Part shown: positions 16,432-24,592 of the stretch, piece by piece
How the letters are laid out: each line of letters starts with the position of its first letter
Position numbering within the stretch: position 1 is the stretch's first letter
Origin: an uncultured archaeon
Lineage (GTDB): Archaea; Halobacteriota; Methanosarcinia; Methanosarcinales; Methanoperedenaceae
Length of the DNA: 64,000 bases
Assembly (NCBI GenBank): GCA_902386135.1
Contig: CABMIB010000062.1
Coordinates: forward strand, 1-64,000
Reading direction: 5' to 3'
The notes under the pieces: model-generated
Seen by the model: the letters and a program-made list of their open reading frames with translations, nothing else
What the model was told of the DNA's origin: nothing
Databases searched by the model: none
Translations under genes and position numbers: made by a program

Positions 16432-17361
16432 ATGGAAGAAGATGAAATATCGCTGCGGGATTATATAAATGTAATACTAAAAGAGAAAATACTGATAGCT
16501 TCTATATTTCTAGTGGCTATTATCGCCGCTGCGATATTTTCCTTCTCAATTCCGAAAGAATACTCATCAGAAGCAAAATTATCCTATATTTCAAATGACA
16601 AAATTCCTTTAACAGATGCGGTCGAAATGCTCCAGTCGCAAACCATCATCCAAAAAGTTGCTTCGCAGGAAAGCGGCGTCTCCCAGGGAGACGCATTGTC
16701 CATGCTTGATAATCTGAAAATTGGAAATGTCAAGGACACGAACCAGATTCTACTACAGGTCAAAGGAAATAACCCGGACACGATGAAGAGATATTTTGAG
16801 CGGTATGTCAATGTTGCTATCGATGAGGTTAATAGAATATCAGCTAGGAAGTCGCAAAGCGATTACTCACGGCTGGAGAATCTATCCACTGTATACACAA
16901 AACAGAGAGATGAAGTCAGTACAGAAATGAATAGGAAACTGATTGAAGCGGCGGATTTGGAATTAAGAAGATTGGAAAATTTGACCGATATTACGGCAAG
17001 ACTTGGGAGCAGGGATAGACAACTCGATTTAGCATTCAGGATAAGCGACCTGGAAGAAATAAAAAATGGCAGAACATCATCCAGCGCCGCGCAACAAATG
17101 ATAAGCTCCAACCCGGAGTTGTCTCTTTTAAACTCGAAGCTCAGTTCAATAGATGCAAGGCTTGTTGACCTGGACACCAAGAAGTTAGAACTTGAGAATC
17201 TTGATACAGTCACAGTAAAACTAATATCTCCCCCCACAGATCCCGTGATGACAGGTCCGAGAAGAACGTTGAATATAGCAATTGCAGCCGTTTTAGGGCT
17301 ATTCATAGGCGTCTTCGCCGCCTTCTTTAAGAACTACATGGAGGAATCTGCTTCAAAGTAG
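16432..17361 (+). CDS. Wzz-like polysaccharide chain-length / co-polymerase protein
   Basis: 309 residues from the chosen ATG. It has the classic layout: a short cytoplasmic DEISLRDYINVILKEK, a first membrane helix (about 19-43), a long periplasm-side region with heptad-like coiled coil rich in Leu, Glu and Lys (about 130-260), and a C-terminal helix (IAIAAVLGLFIGVFAAF). There is no kinase domain. In bacteria these proteins set the length of Wzx/Wzy-made chains; an archaeal counterpart would act outside the cytoplasmic membrane. The wzx and wzy genes are at 35.6 and 57.2 kb. Confidence 0.82.
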   Translation: MEEDEISLRDYINVILKEKILIASIFLVAIIAAAIFSFSIPKEYSSEAKLSYISNDKIPLTDAVEMLQSQTIIQKVASQESGVSQGDALSMLDNLKIGNVKDTNQILLQVKGNNPDTMKRYFERYVNVAIDEVNRISARKSQSDYSRLENLSTVYTKQRDEVSTEMNRKLIEAADLELRRLENLTDITARLGSRDRQLDLAFRISDLEEIKNGRTSSSAAQQMISSNPELSLLNSKLSSIDARLVDLDTKKLELENLDTVTVKLISPPTDPVMTGPRRTLNIAIAAVLGLFIGVFAAFFKNYMEESASK

Positions 17362-17384
17362 CAAGGCTCTTCTGGGTAGCAGGA

Positions 17385-17705
17385 TTGATAATTTATGCGG
17401 CTCTAATCTTTTATCTTTCAAGTCAGGAAACAATACCTGCGCCGCAGGTATTTGCGAATCAGGATAAAATAATGCACCTTGCGGAGTACGCTCCTTTCGG
17501 GTGGCTCAGCCTGAAAGCATTCATGCCGGCAACCCCGGCCGGCTTTCTGGCAAGTGTGGGTTTTTCCCTGGCGTACGCAGCCTCGGATGAGGCACACCAG
17601 AGCTTTGTTCCGGGGAGGGATATGAGCATAATGGACTGGATGGCAGATGCTGTGGGGATTTTGATCTCAGGTTATATTTATGGCAGAAAGTTTAAGTATA
17701 TCTAA
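17385..17705 (+). CDS. VanZ-like membrane protein
   Basis: 106 residues from a TTG. FYLSSQ, DKIMHLAEYAPFGWL, YAASDEAHQSFVPGR and MDWMADAVG are the VanZ-family motifs, and three to four membrane segments are visible. The open frame continues 18 codons upstream, with a hydrophobic RLFWVAGLIIY, but has no better start codon there, so the N-terminus is uncertain. VanZ-like proteins are common near exopolysaccharide and protein-sorting loci; their molecular function is poorly defined. Confidence 0.75.
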   Translation: MIIYAALIFYLSSQETIPAPQVFANQDKIMHLAEYAPFGWLSLKAFMPATPAGFLASVGFSLAYAASDEAHQSFVPGRDMSIMDWMADAVGILISGYIYGRKFKYI

Positions 17706-17773
17706 AAGTGTTATAAGTGCCAGTCGAAGTAGAATTTCCAATGGATGGGTTTTAGACACAAGGAGGAGCATAG

Positions 17774-18118
17774 ATGACTTGTAACCACAAAATATGTGGA
17801 AGTATCCAGAAGGTGTGGCTTCCTTTTGAAAACAGGGGGCTCATGAAAGGGTTGAAATCCCATCCCTACTGTGTCCTCTGCGGGACGGTCAAGAACATAT
17901 CCTCCGACAGGGCAAAACCTCTTGGTTACTACATGAATATTCTCTCGAATCTTCCAATTACAAAAGTCCAGATTCGCCTGGTCGCAAAGGATATGGAGGA
18001 ACTTGAGGGTTTTGATGATGCATTCTCCATGTCATCGTTCATACAGGAACAATTTTTTATCAATACAGTAAAAAAATATTCAGGATTATCCGAGCATATG
18101 ATTAGAGGAGCACTATAG
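17774..18118 (+). CDS. Conserved-looking hypothetical protein with paired cysteines
   Basis: 114 residues, with a strong ribosome binding site (AAGGAGGA, 8 bases upstream). It begins MTCNHKICGS and has HPYCVLCG near residue 31, so a small zinc-binding N-terminal domain (Cys3/Cys8 with Cys34/Cys37) is possible. The C-terminal half is predicted helical (EELEGFDDAFSMSSF). I do not recognise the family. It stands alone before a 640-base non-coding stretch. Confidence 0.7.
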   Translation: MTCNHKICGSIQKVWLPFENRGLMKGLKSHPYCVLCGTVKNISSDRAKPLGYYMNILSNLPITKVQIRLVAKDMEELEGFDDAFSMSSFIQEQFFINTVKKYSGLSEHMIRGAL

Positions 18119-18241
18119 TACCATCTCTGAATTGATACGTTAATGTAAGTGATAAGAGGGGTGGTGCGGATAGCTGGTGCTGTAGCTGGGGAGCTGCAAA
18201 GAAATAAGTCAAAACAATAAAGATTTTTATAATAAGCACGC

Positions 18242-18293
18242 GCTGGGGCAAGCCCCAGACCCCGGAGAGGCGCCGCCTGCGGCGGTGGTTAGC
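18242..18293 (+). repeat. Structured repeat element, copy 1 (two hairpins)
   Basis: The 52 bases hold hairpin 1, CTGGGG-CAAG-CCCCAG (18243-18258), and hairpin 2, CGCCGCC-TGC-GGCGGTG, ending in GTTAGC. A second copy with about 80% identity is at 19354-19406. The element is strikingly GC-rich in AT-rich surroundings. It may be a small RNA, a mobile miniature element or a transcript-end structure. Strand is set by the order that matches copy 2. Confidence 0.65.
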
Positions 18294-18701
18294 AATGTTG
18301 TTATCCTTATTTGGGATTTATACGGAAGGCCAAATAACGGTATAAGAATTATACAGATTTGTAATATTCAAGTTCTTTAATCGAATATTGTTTAATGCCT
18401 GTATAAGATGTTACAATATTTTCAGGCAGGCTCTTATTCCCGTTAAAGGTGGTTTATTAAATGTATGGAAAAAATCTTTTGGGCAAAATCGGAAGAAAAC
18501 CTGAAATAGTTGTAAAGTCATCGGTTATTTTTCTCCTAGAAATTTTTTGATATTTTCTGATTTGATATTTTCTGTTTATTTCCTTGAGTGAAAATACAGC
18601 CTTGTTCGTGACATTGAATAGCCATATAAAGCCTAAGATTACCTTTGTTTTACAAGGTGATATGGAGCGCAAGTAAGGTCGGAAAATCAAGCCTGAAAGC
18701 C

Positions 18702-18737
18702 CGTAATAAAGTGCGTAATAAAGGACGTAATAAAGTA
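18702..18737 (+). repeat. Three tandem 12-bp repeats at a promoter
   Basis: CGTAATAAAGTG, CGTAATAAAGGA and CGTAATAAAGTA follow each other without gaps. The third runs into the TATA-like AGTATATGTATTTTT (about 18734-18747), and the ATG of the DNA-binding-type protein is 30 bases further on. Such phased repeats beside a promoter are typical of operators with cooperative binding, possibly for the downstream protein itself. Confidence 0.6.
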
Positions 18738-18766
18738 TATGTATTTTTGACGCGATTCTTTTGATC

Positions 18767-19240
18767 ATGGCAAAAGGAAAACGTGGAAGACCGAGGAGTC
18801 AAAAAACACCTGAGCGGATAAGGCGATATCGCACAAATAATCCGACCATATCCATGGTTGGAACTCCAGCCAGGAAAAAAATACTGGACACGGTCAGGGG
18901 AAATCGCAGCTACGGAAAAGTCTTTGATGATATTATGTCCGGCGCACTCAAGCCTGCTGAAGAGATTTTAAAAACGCTGGATGAGGCTGTTAAAGATTCC
19001 CAGGCAAAGGATAAGATCATTCAGGAAAAAGACGAGAGGATTAAAGAACTTGAGAGTGAACTGGAAAATCGTACCATAACTTGCCCATGTGTCTTTTGTG
19101 GAGAAGAGATGATCGTATTTGCAAACGGTCCGGCGGTTGAGGTTATCAGAAAGGAGCTTAAGAGCAGAGGATGGGGGCATCCTGAATGCCGTGAGAGGGC
19201 GAAGAGTCGCCGCCGGGACGGAGGGCGAATGTGGGGATAA
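18767..19240 (+). CDS. Putative DNA-binding protein: AT-hook, coiled coil and zinc ribbon
   Basis: 157 residues from ATG 18767. The N-terminus KGKRGRPRSQK is an AT-hook-like GRPR motif. A segment at about 30-62 (GTPARKKILDTVRG..SYGKVFDDIMSG) resembles a ribbon-helix-helix-type helix pair. A charged coiled coil (about 64-100) follows, then a CPCVFCGEEM...HPEC zinc-binding tail. TATA spacing suggests a leaderless message. Three 12-bp direct repeats lie at the promoter and the gene is flanked by the two structured repeats, so it may regulate itself or the element. The family is not recognised. Confidence 0.72.
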   Translation: MAKGKRGRPRSQKTPERIRRYRTNNPTISMVGTPARKKILDTVRGNRSYGKVFDDIMSGALKPAEEILKTLDEAVKDSQAKDKIIQEKDERIKELESELENRTITCPCVFCGEEMIVFANGPAVEVIRKELKSRGWGHPECRERAKSRRRDGGRMWG

Positions 19241-19353
19241 AGGAGGACGGTGGAGTAACATGTGGAAAATAACAAGATGATGGTGGAAATAGCTGCGTGA
19301 CACAGTGATATAAAAACTTGTGCAAAATCTGAAATTTACAATGATTACCAAGC

Positions 19354-19406
19354 GATGGAGCAAGCTCCAGACCCAAGGAGAAACGCCGCCTTAGGCAGTG
19401 GTTAGC
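19354..19406 (+). repeat. Structured repeat element, copy 2
   Basis: 53 bases matching 18242-18293. Hairpin 1 is TGGAG-CAAG-CTCCA: compared with copy 1 a G-C pair has become A-T on both sides, so the stem is kept. Hairpin 2 (CGCCGCC-TTA-GGCAGTG) has one C-A mismatch. The ending GTGGTTAGC is identical. A TATA-like GATATAAAAAC lies about 45 bases upstream. It sits between the AT-hook gene and the legB promoter. Confidence 0.62.
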
Positions 19407-19480
19407 GAGTTTCTATCTGCTATCCGCCTACTTGCACTTATGTAATGATATGGATTATTGCCGGAAACCAGTAAACACTC

Positions 19481-19490
19481 AAATATAAAA
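19481..19490 (+). promoter_or_regulatory. TATA box for the nonulosonate operon
   Basis: AAATATAAAA is centred about 43 bases before the legB ATG, predicting an RNA start near 19510 and a leader of roughly 20 bases. The genes from legB to the family 2 transferase at 27301 overlap or nearly touch and could all be read from here. Confidence 0.5.
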
Positions 19491-19528
19491 GAACTATACA
19501 ATGTTTAGCGATCTGAAGGTTATAGAAG

Positions 19529-20527
19529 ATGCGTTTAAAAAATAAGAAGATTTTAGTAACAGGCGCTGAAGGGTTCATAGGCAGCCATCTTGTAGAAGCT
19601 CTTATGGAAGAAAACTGCAGCATCAAAGCTTTTGTTTTTTATAACTCATTTAATTCATGGGGCTGGTTGGATACTCTCCCTGAAGAGAAATTAGACAATT
19701 TAGAGATTTTTACAGGGGATATAAGAGATCCCAATGGTGTAAGGACCGCAATAAATGATGTTGATGTAGTTTTCCACCTAGCGGCACTAATCGGAATACC
19801 TTTTTCCTATCATTCGCCGGATTCCTATGTGGATACGAATATCAAAGGCACCCTGAATGTGTTGCAGGCATGTAGAGAGCATGATATTGAACGAGTTATT
19901 GTTACATCTACATCCGAAGTTTATGGAACCGCAAAGTATGTCCCCATAGATGAAAAACACCCTCTTCAGGGTCAATCGCCATATTCCGCCTCTAAAATAG
20001 GGGCTGACAAAATAGCAGAGTCATTTTACCGTTCTTTTGATACTCCGGTTATTATCGCAAGACCTTTTAACACCTATGGCCCGCGGCAATCTGCTCGAGC
20101 TGTTATTCCAACGATAATTACTCAATTACTGGGTGGTAGAAAAAATATCGAGCTTGGTTCAATTCATCCAACAAGAGATTTAAATTATGTGAGTGATATC
20201 TGTAACGGCTTTATAGCTCTTGCACAATGCAAAGATGCTATTGGAAAGGAAATTAATATCGGTTCTGGGCAAGAGATTTCCATAGGGGACCTTGCAAGGA
20301 TAATAACAGAATTGACAAATCCGGATGCTAAAATAGTTTCAGAGGATAATAGAAAGAGACCTGATAAAAGTGAAGTTGAGAGATTATTGTGCAATAACAG
20401 TTTAATGCGGGAACTTACAGGCTGGAGGCCACAAGTACCTTTAAAAGAAGGATTAATAAAAACAATAGAGTGGTTCAAAAACAAAGAAAATCTTAGTAGA
20501 TACAAATGGAATATTTACAATGTCTGA
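19529..20527 (+). CDS. legB: LegB-like nucleotide-sugar 4,6-dehydratase
   Basis: 332 residues, an extended short-chain dehydrogenase. It has the NAD motif VTGAEGFIGSH at the N-terminus, the AFVFYNSFNSWGWLD segment typical of LegB-type dehydratases, TSTSEVYG, and the active-site YSASK. It would remove water from GDP- or UDP-GlcNAc to give the 4-keto-6-deoxy sugar, the first step of legionaminic acid synthesis. It overlaps legC by 8 bases. Position in a legC-legI-legG operon supports the assignment. Confidence 0.85.
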   Translation: MRLKNKKILVTGAEGFIGSHLVEALMEENCSIKAFVFYNSFNSWGWLDTLPEEKLDNLEIFTGDIRDPNGVRTAINDVDVVFHLAALIGIPFSYHSPDSYVDTNIKGTLNVLQACREHDIERVIVTSTSEVYGTAKYVPIDEKHPLQGQSPYSASKIGADKIAESFYRSFDTPVIIARPFNTYGPRQSARAVIPTIITQLLGGRKNIELGSIHPTRDLNYVSDICNGFIALAQCKDAIGKEINIGSGQEISIGDLARIITELTNPDAKIVSEDNRKRPDKSEVERLLCNNSLMRELTGWRPQVPLKEGLIKTIEWFKNKENLSRYKWNIYNV

Positions 20528-21695
20528 TTTTGCTAGCAAATATGCAATTCCTCTATCAGAGCCAGAAATATCTGGCAATGAGTGGAAATATATTAAGGAT
20601 TGTCTTGATACACGATGGGTTTCATCAGTAGGTAGCTATGTCAATAAATTTGAAAAAATGGTAGCCGATTATATCGGAACAAAATATGCCGTTGCAGTCG
20701 TTAATGGCACTTCTGCCCTTCATTTAAGTCTCATGGCATGCGGTGTTAAGCCTGATGATGAAGTCATAGTACCGGCGCTTACCTTTATCGCTCCTGTAAA
20801 TGTGGTCAGTTATTGTGGCGCTCATCCGGTCTTTATGGATTGCGATAGAGGGAACTTGTGCATTGATGTGCACAAGGTGACTGATTTCATAGTAAATGAA
20901 TGCAAGAGACGCAGTGACGGATATACTTATAACAAAAAGACCAACAGAAGAATTAAAGCTATTATTCCTGTCCATATTTTTGGACATCCGACTGATATGG
21001 AGGCGCTGCTCGAAATCTGTGGAAAAAATAACATAGATATCATCGAAGATGCAACAGAGAGCATCGGCTCTGAACATAAAGGAAAAATGACGGGTTCATT
21101 TGGCCAAACTGGATGTTTTTCATTCAATGGCAATAAGATCATTACTACAGGCGGCGGTGGAATGGTAGTTACGGATAATAAGGAATTAGATGGGAAAATC
21201 AGGCATCTTAGCACCCAGGCCAAGAAAGACCCTTTCGAATATGACCATGATGAGATTGGCTATAATTACCGTCTTACCAATATCCAAGCCGCAATGGGAG
21301 TCGCCCAGATGGAAAGGCTGAATGAGTTTATTGGTGTAAAAAGGAGAAATGCATCTTTATATAAGAAATTACTAAAGGATGTTGATGATGTTGAATTTTT
21401 ATGGGAAAAAAATTGGGCGAAAAGCAATTTCTGGTTCTATACCCTAAGAGTGCCAAAGGGCGATAAAAAACCATTAATGAGATTTCTGCTTGAGAAATCC
21501 ATACAGGTTAGACCGATATGGAAGTTGATACATACCTTGACAATGTATAAAGGGTGCCAGGCTTATGCCATTGAAAATGCAGTTGAAGCTTATGAAACAT
21601 GTATTAATCTTCCATGCAGTGTGAATTTGAAAGAAAAGGAAATAAATTTTGTTGTAGAAAATATTAAAAGTTATTTTTCAAATCAGGTTGTTTAA
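20520..21695 (+). CDS. legC: LegC-like sugar 4-aminotransferase (PLP, DegT family)
   Basis: 391 residues. NGTSALHLSL (phosphate-binding), IIEDATESIGS, and SFNGNKIITTGGGG with the PLP lysine are the DegT/DnrJ/EryC1 motifs. The early VSSVGSYVNKFE and an IIPVHIFGHPTDM block fit the LegC subgroup. It would add an amino group to C4 of the keto sugar made by LegB. It overlaps the neighbouring dehydratase gene and is followed directly by the formyltransferase, which would act on the new amine. Confidence 0.85.
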   Translation: MSDFASKYAIPLSEPEISGNEWKYIKDCLDTRWVSSVGSYVNKFEKMVADYIGTKYAVAVVNGTSALHLSLMACGVKPDDEVIVPALTFIAPVNVVSYCGAHPVFMDCDRGNLCIDVHKVTDFIVNECKRRSDGYTYNKKTNRRIKAIIPVHIFGHPTDMEALLEICGKNNIDIIEDATESIGSEHKGKMTGSFGQTGCFSFNGNKIITTGGGGMVVTDNKELDGKIRHLSTQAKKDPFEYDHDEIGYNYRLTNIQAAMGVAQMERLNEFIGVKRRNASLYKKLLKDVDDVEFLWEKNWAKSNFWFYTLRVPKGDKKPLMRFLLEKSIQVRPIWKLIHTLTMYKGCQAYAIENAVEAYETCINLPCSVNLKEKEINFVVENIKSYFSNQVV

Positions 21696-21696
21696 T

Positions 21697-22365
21697 ATGA
21701 ATATATTATTTCTGGCGAAAAACAAACCATTTTCTGAAGATGTGGCGGAACTGATTAAGCTTAATATTAAAGATGCTGTGATTATTTTTGGCACTGTAAA
21801 TGATCCTTTCCCATCACAATTATTAACAAAAAAATTTGATTATGTCATCTCTTATATTTCACCGTGGGTAATTCCAGAACAGGTGTTGGAGAATACAAGA
21901 ATTGCAGCGATAAATTTTCATACGGGCCCACCGGAATACCCGGGAATAGGCTGTACCAATTTTGCAATATACAACGGTGAGAAAGAATACGGGATTACAG
22001 TTCATTATATGAAAGCAAAAGTAGATTCAGGAGATATCATTGCCGTAAAACGATTTCCAATATTTGAAAACGATACGGTTTATTCGCTTACACAGAGATG
22101 CTATGCTTACATTTATACATCATTTGTTGAGTTATTCCCCATTGTTTTATCTGAAAAGCCTTTGCCAAGGAGCAGGGAGCGGTGGAAAAGAAAACCATTC
22201 ACAAGAAGAGAACTTGATGAACTGTGCATAATTACTAAGGACATGTCAGAGAATGAAATTAAAAGAAGGATCAGGGCAACGAGCTATCCTGAAATGCCCG
22301 GTGCTTATATCGAACTAGCAGGGACAAGATTCTATGCACCCTCAAATAAGGAAAATAATAACTAA
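21697..22365 (+). CDS. Sugar N-formyltransferase-like protein in the leg operon
   Basis: 222 residues from ATG 21697, one base after the legC stop. The core reads AAINFHTGPPEYPGIGCTN...YGITVHYMKAKVDSGDII. This keeps the N-x-H pair and the later Asp of the N10-formyl-THF hydrolase-type active site seen in methionyl-tRNA and sugar formyltransferases. The C-terminal part is short and lacks the tRNA-binding domain. Bacterial legionaminic operons have an N-acetyltransferase (LegH) at this step and none is present here. The inferred role is formylation of the 4-amino group before LegG and LegI act. Confidence 0.75.
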   Translation: MNILFLAKNKPFSEDVAELIKLNIKDAVIIFGTVNDPFPSQLLTKKFDYVISYISPWVIPEQVLENTRIAAINFHTGPPEYPGIGCTNFAIYNGEKEYGITVHYMKAKVDSGDIIAVKRFPIFENDTVYSLTQRCYAYIYTSFVELFPIVLSEKPLPRSRERWKRKPFTRRELDELCIITKDMSENEIKRRIRATSYPEMPGAYIELAGTRFYAPSNKENNN

Positions 22366-22395
22366 TGCTAGATAGCAAAAAAAATCAGGAGCTTC

Positions 22396-23433
22396 ATGAG
22401 CAAAACGAGAGTTTTCATTATCGCTGAAGCCGGAGTAAATCACAATGGCGACATATCAATAGCAAAGAAACTTATTGATACTGCTGTGAAGGCGGGAGCG
22501 GATGCGGTAAAATTTCAGACTTTTAAAGCAGAAAAATTAGTAGTGCAAGCAGCTCCCAAAGCAAAATACCAGATAGAAAACATGGGCACTGACGAATCAC
22601 AGTTTGAGATGCTAAAAAAGCTTGAATTGTCATCTTCTGCATTTAAAGAATTATTTGCATATTGTGAAGAAAAAAATATTATATTTATATCGACTCCATT
22701 TGACGAAGAAAGCGCTGATTTCCTTGACGACCTAGGCATGGAGATTTTTAAGATTCCGTCCGGGGAAATTACCAATAAACCTCTTATTCAGCATATAGCA
22801 GCAAAGAGTAAACCCATCCTTCTATCCACTGGCATGTCTTATCTTGGTGAAGTTGAGAAAGCGGTTATCTGGATAAATGAAAGCTGGGATAGATTGGATA
22901 AAAAACCGGTATTAACTCTTTTGCACTGCGTATCAAATTATCCCGCATCAGAAGAAGATTCTAATTTATTGGCGATGATGACAATGGAAGCGGCATTTGG
23001 ATTACCTGTCGGTTACTCAGACCATACTCTCGGAGTTGAAATCCCAATTGCTGCTGTGGCAATGGGCGCAAAGGTGATAGAGAAACATTTTACCCTTGAT
23101 AGAGATCTGGAAGGTCCGGATCATAAAGCATCCATTGAATCAGATGAATTGAGAGCAATGATAAGTGCAATAAGAAACGTAGAAAAAGCACTTGGGGATG
23201 GAATAAAAAAACCAATAAAAAATGAAGCAGAACTGCGAAAAATTGCGAGAAGAAGCCTCGTGTTAGTCAGAGATGTTAAAGCTGGTGAAACTATTGCAGC
23301 AAATGACGTTACAACTAAAAGACCTGGAACTGGGATTCAACCAGAGTTTTTGGATTTAATTATCGGTATGCAGGCGAAAAAAAATATGAATGCTGAATCT
23401 GTTTTGAAATGGGAAGACCTTAAAGATGCGTAA
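22396..23433 (+). CDS. legI: NeuB/LegI-type nonulosonic acid synthase
   Basis: 345 residues, normal NeuB length. IAEAGVNHNGD starts the TIM barrel, IPSGEITNKPLI and SDHTLGVEIPIAAVAMGAKV follow, with EKHFTLDRDLEGPDH at the active site. The last 65 residues form the SAF (antifreeze-like) domain that closes over the site in NeuB dimers. It condenses PEP with a 6-carbon amino sugar to a 9-carbon acid. A ribosome binding site AGGAG precedes it. The substrate is inferred from legB/C/G neighbours; sialic or pseudaminic acid are less likely. Confidence 0.9.
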   Translation: MSKTRVFIIAEAGVNHNGDISIAKKLIDTAVKAGADAVKFQTFKAEKLVVQAAPKAKYQIENMGTDESQFEMLKKLELSSSAFKELFAYCEEKNIIFISTPFDEESADFLDDLGMEIFKIPSGEITNKPLIQHIAAKSKPILLSTGMSYLGEVEKAVIWINESWDRLDKKPVLTLLHCVSNYPASEEDSNLLAMMTMEAAFGLPVGYSDHTLGVEIPIAAVAMGAKVIEKHFTLDRDLEGPDHKASIESDELRAMISAIRNVEKALGDGIKKPIKNEAELRKIARRSLVLVRDVKAGETIAANDVTTKRPGTGIQPEFLDLIIGMQAKKNMNAESVLKWEDLKDA

Positions 23434-24592
23434 GATCGCTGTAGTTACAGGGACAAGGGCTGAGTATGGATTGCTCTACTGGATCATTAAAGGTATCCAT
23501 GAAGACCCGGAGCTTGAGCTGCAATTGATAGTCACAGGAATGCACCTTTCCCCCGAGTTCGGTAATACTGTAAGAGAAATCGAGCGAGATGGATTTCCTG
23601 TTGCAGAGAGGGTGGAGATGCTGCTCTCCTCTGATACTGAAGAAGCGATTGCAACCTCGATGGGGCTTGGGATGATCGGTTTTGCAAAAGCCTATGAGCG
23701 TCTGAAACCTGATATTTTGCTTGTTCTGGGTGACAGGTTTGAGATTTTTTCAGCCGTCGGCGCTGCCATCCCGTTTCGAATTCCTGTAGCGCATATCCAC
23801 GGCGGCGAGGCGACAGAAGGGGCGTTTGATGAGCAGTTGCGTCACGCAATTACAAAAATGAGCCATATACATTTTCCTGCGGTCGAAGACTACAGGAAAC
23901 GGATAATCCAGATGGGTGAGCGACCGCAGAACGTGTATTGCTTCGGGTCGCCCGCAGTAGATAATATTCGCAGGCTGCAGTTAAAGGAAAAAGATGAACT
24001 ATATGATGACTTGGATATTCCGTTCGATAGAAAGGTGGGAGTAGTAACATATCATCCTGTAACTCTTGAAAAAGATACTGCAGAAGTTCCGATATTAGAG
24101 ATACTGAAAGCTTTGAAAAAATTCCCCGATATCTTCTGGGTTTTCACGCAGCCTAATGCAGATACAGGAGGAAGGATTATAATTAAAAGAATAAATGAAT
24201 TTGTTGATGAAAATCCAAATATCAGCAGAGTTTTCACTTCTCTCGGGCAAATAAAATATCTCTCGTTGCTTAAGTATGCGGATATAATGGTGGGGAATTC
24301 TTCGAGCGGATTGGTTGAGGCACCTTCTTTTGAGCTGCCTGTTGTGAATATAGGGGACAGGCAATCGGGAAGGATTCGCGCTCAAAATGTAATGGATGTG
24401 CCTGAATGTAAGGAAGAAGATATAAAAAATGCTATTGATAAAGCTCTATCTTCAGAATTTAAAAGTACGTTAAAAGGATTAGAAAACCCTTATGGTAAAG
24501 GGTTCGCCAGTGAAAAAATTGTGGAAAAATTAAAAACTATCTCGATATCTAAGAATTTGATTAAGAAAAGTTTTTATGAGATTTTATCATGA
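23426..24592 (+). CDS. legG: NeuC/LegG-type hydrolysing sugar 2-epimerase
   Basis: 388 residues. VVTGTRAEYGLLYWI at the N-terminus, HIHGGEATEGAFDEQLRH, and GNSSSGLVEAPSF with VNIGDRQSGR are the conserved blocks of hydrolysing UDP-GlcNAc 2-epimerases. It would release the free 2-epimer (a mannosamine-type diamino sugar) for the synthase. It overlaps legI by 8 bases and rmlA by 4. Confidence 0.9.
   Translation: MRKIAVVTGTRAEYGLLYWIIKGIHEDPELELQLIVTGMHLSPEFGNTVREIERDGFPVAERVEMLLSSDTEEAIATSMGLGMIGFAKAYERLKPDILLVLGDRFEIFSAVGAAIPFRIPVAHIHGGEATEGAFDEQLRHAITKMSHIHFPAVEDYRKRIIQMGERPQNVYCFGSPAVDNIRRLQLKEKDELYDDLDIPFDRKVGVVTYHPVTLEKDTAEVPILEILKALKKFPDIFWVFTQPNADTGGRIIIKRINEFVDENPNISRVFTSLGQIKYLSLLKYADIMVGNSSSGLVEAPSFELPVVNIGDRQSGRIRAQNVMDVPECKEEDIKNAIDKALSSEFKSTLKGLENPYGKGFASEKIVEKLKTISISKNLIKKSFYEILS

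Larger units (their letters stand above)
18119..18766. other. Non-coding interval of about 650 bases
   Basis: It contains the first copy of the structured repeat (18242-18293) preceded by a TATA-like TTTTTATAATAA, a nested inverted repeat AATATTG...CAATATT around 18385-18420, a CCTTTGT..ACAAGG dyad around 18640-18656, and the 12-bp tandem repeat and promoter of the next gene (18702-18745). A minus-strand frame at 18457-18768 is judged spurious. No other gene is visible. Confidence 0.6.

Noticed and set aside
18702-18737. CRISPR array
   Set aside because: Repeats are only 12 bp and contiguous, with no spacers and no cas genes.
18457-18768. Minus-strand frame of 103 codons in the 18-kb intergenic region
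   Set aside because: Its start lies in the start codon region of the AT-hook gene, the N-terminus (LYYVLYYALYYG) is only the translation of the 12-bp tandem repeat, and there is no ribosome binding site.
19158-19376. Minus-strand frames around the AT-hook gene end
   Set aside because: Antisense to a coding gene and to the structured repeat, with no ribosome binding site.
22396-23433. Sialic acid (NeuAc) or pseudaminic acid synthase
   Set aside because: The neighbours legB, legC, a hydrolysing epimerase and PtmE match the legionaminic route; PseB/C/G-type genes are absent.
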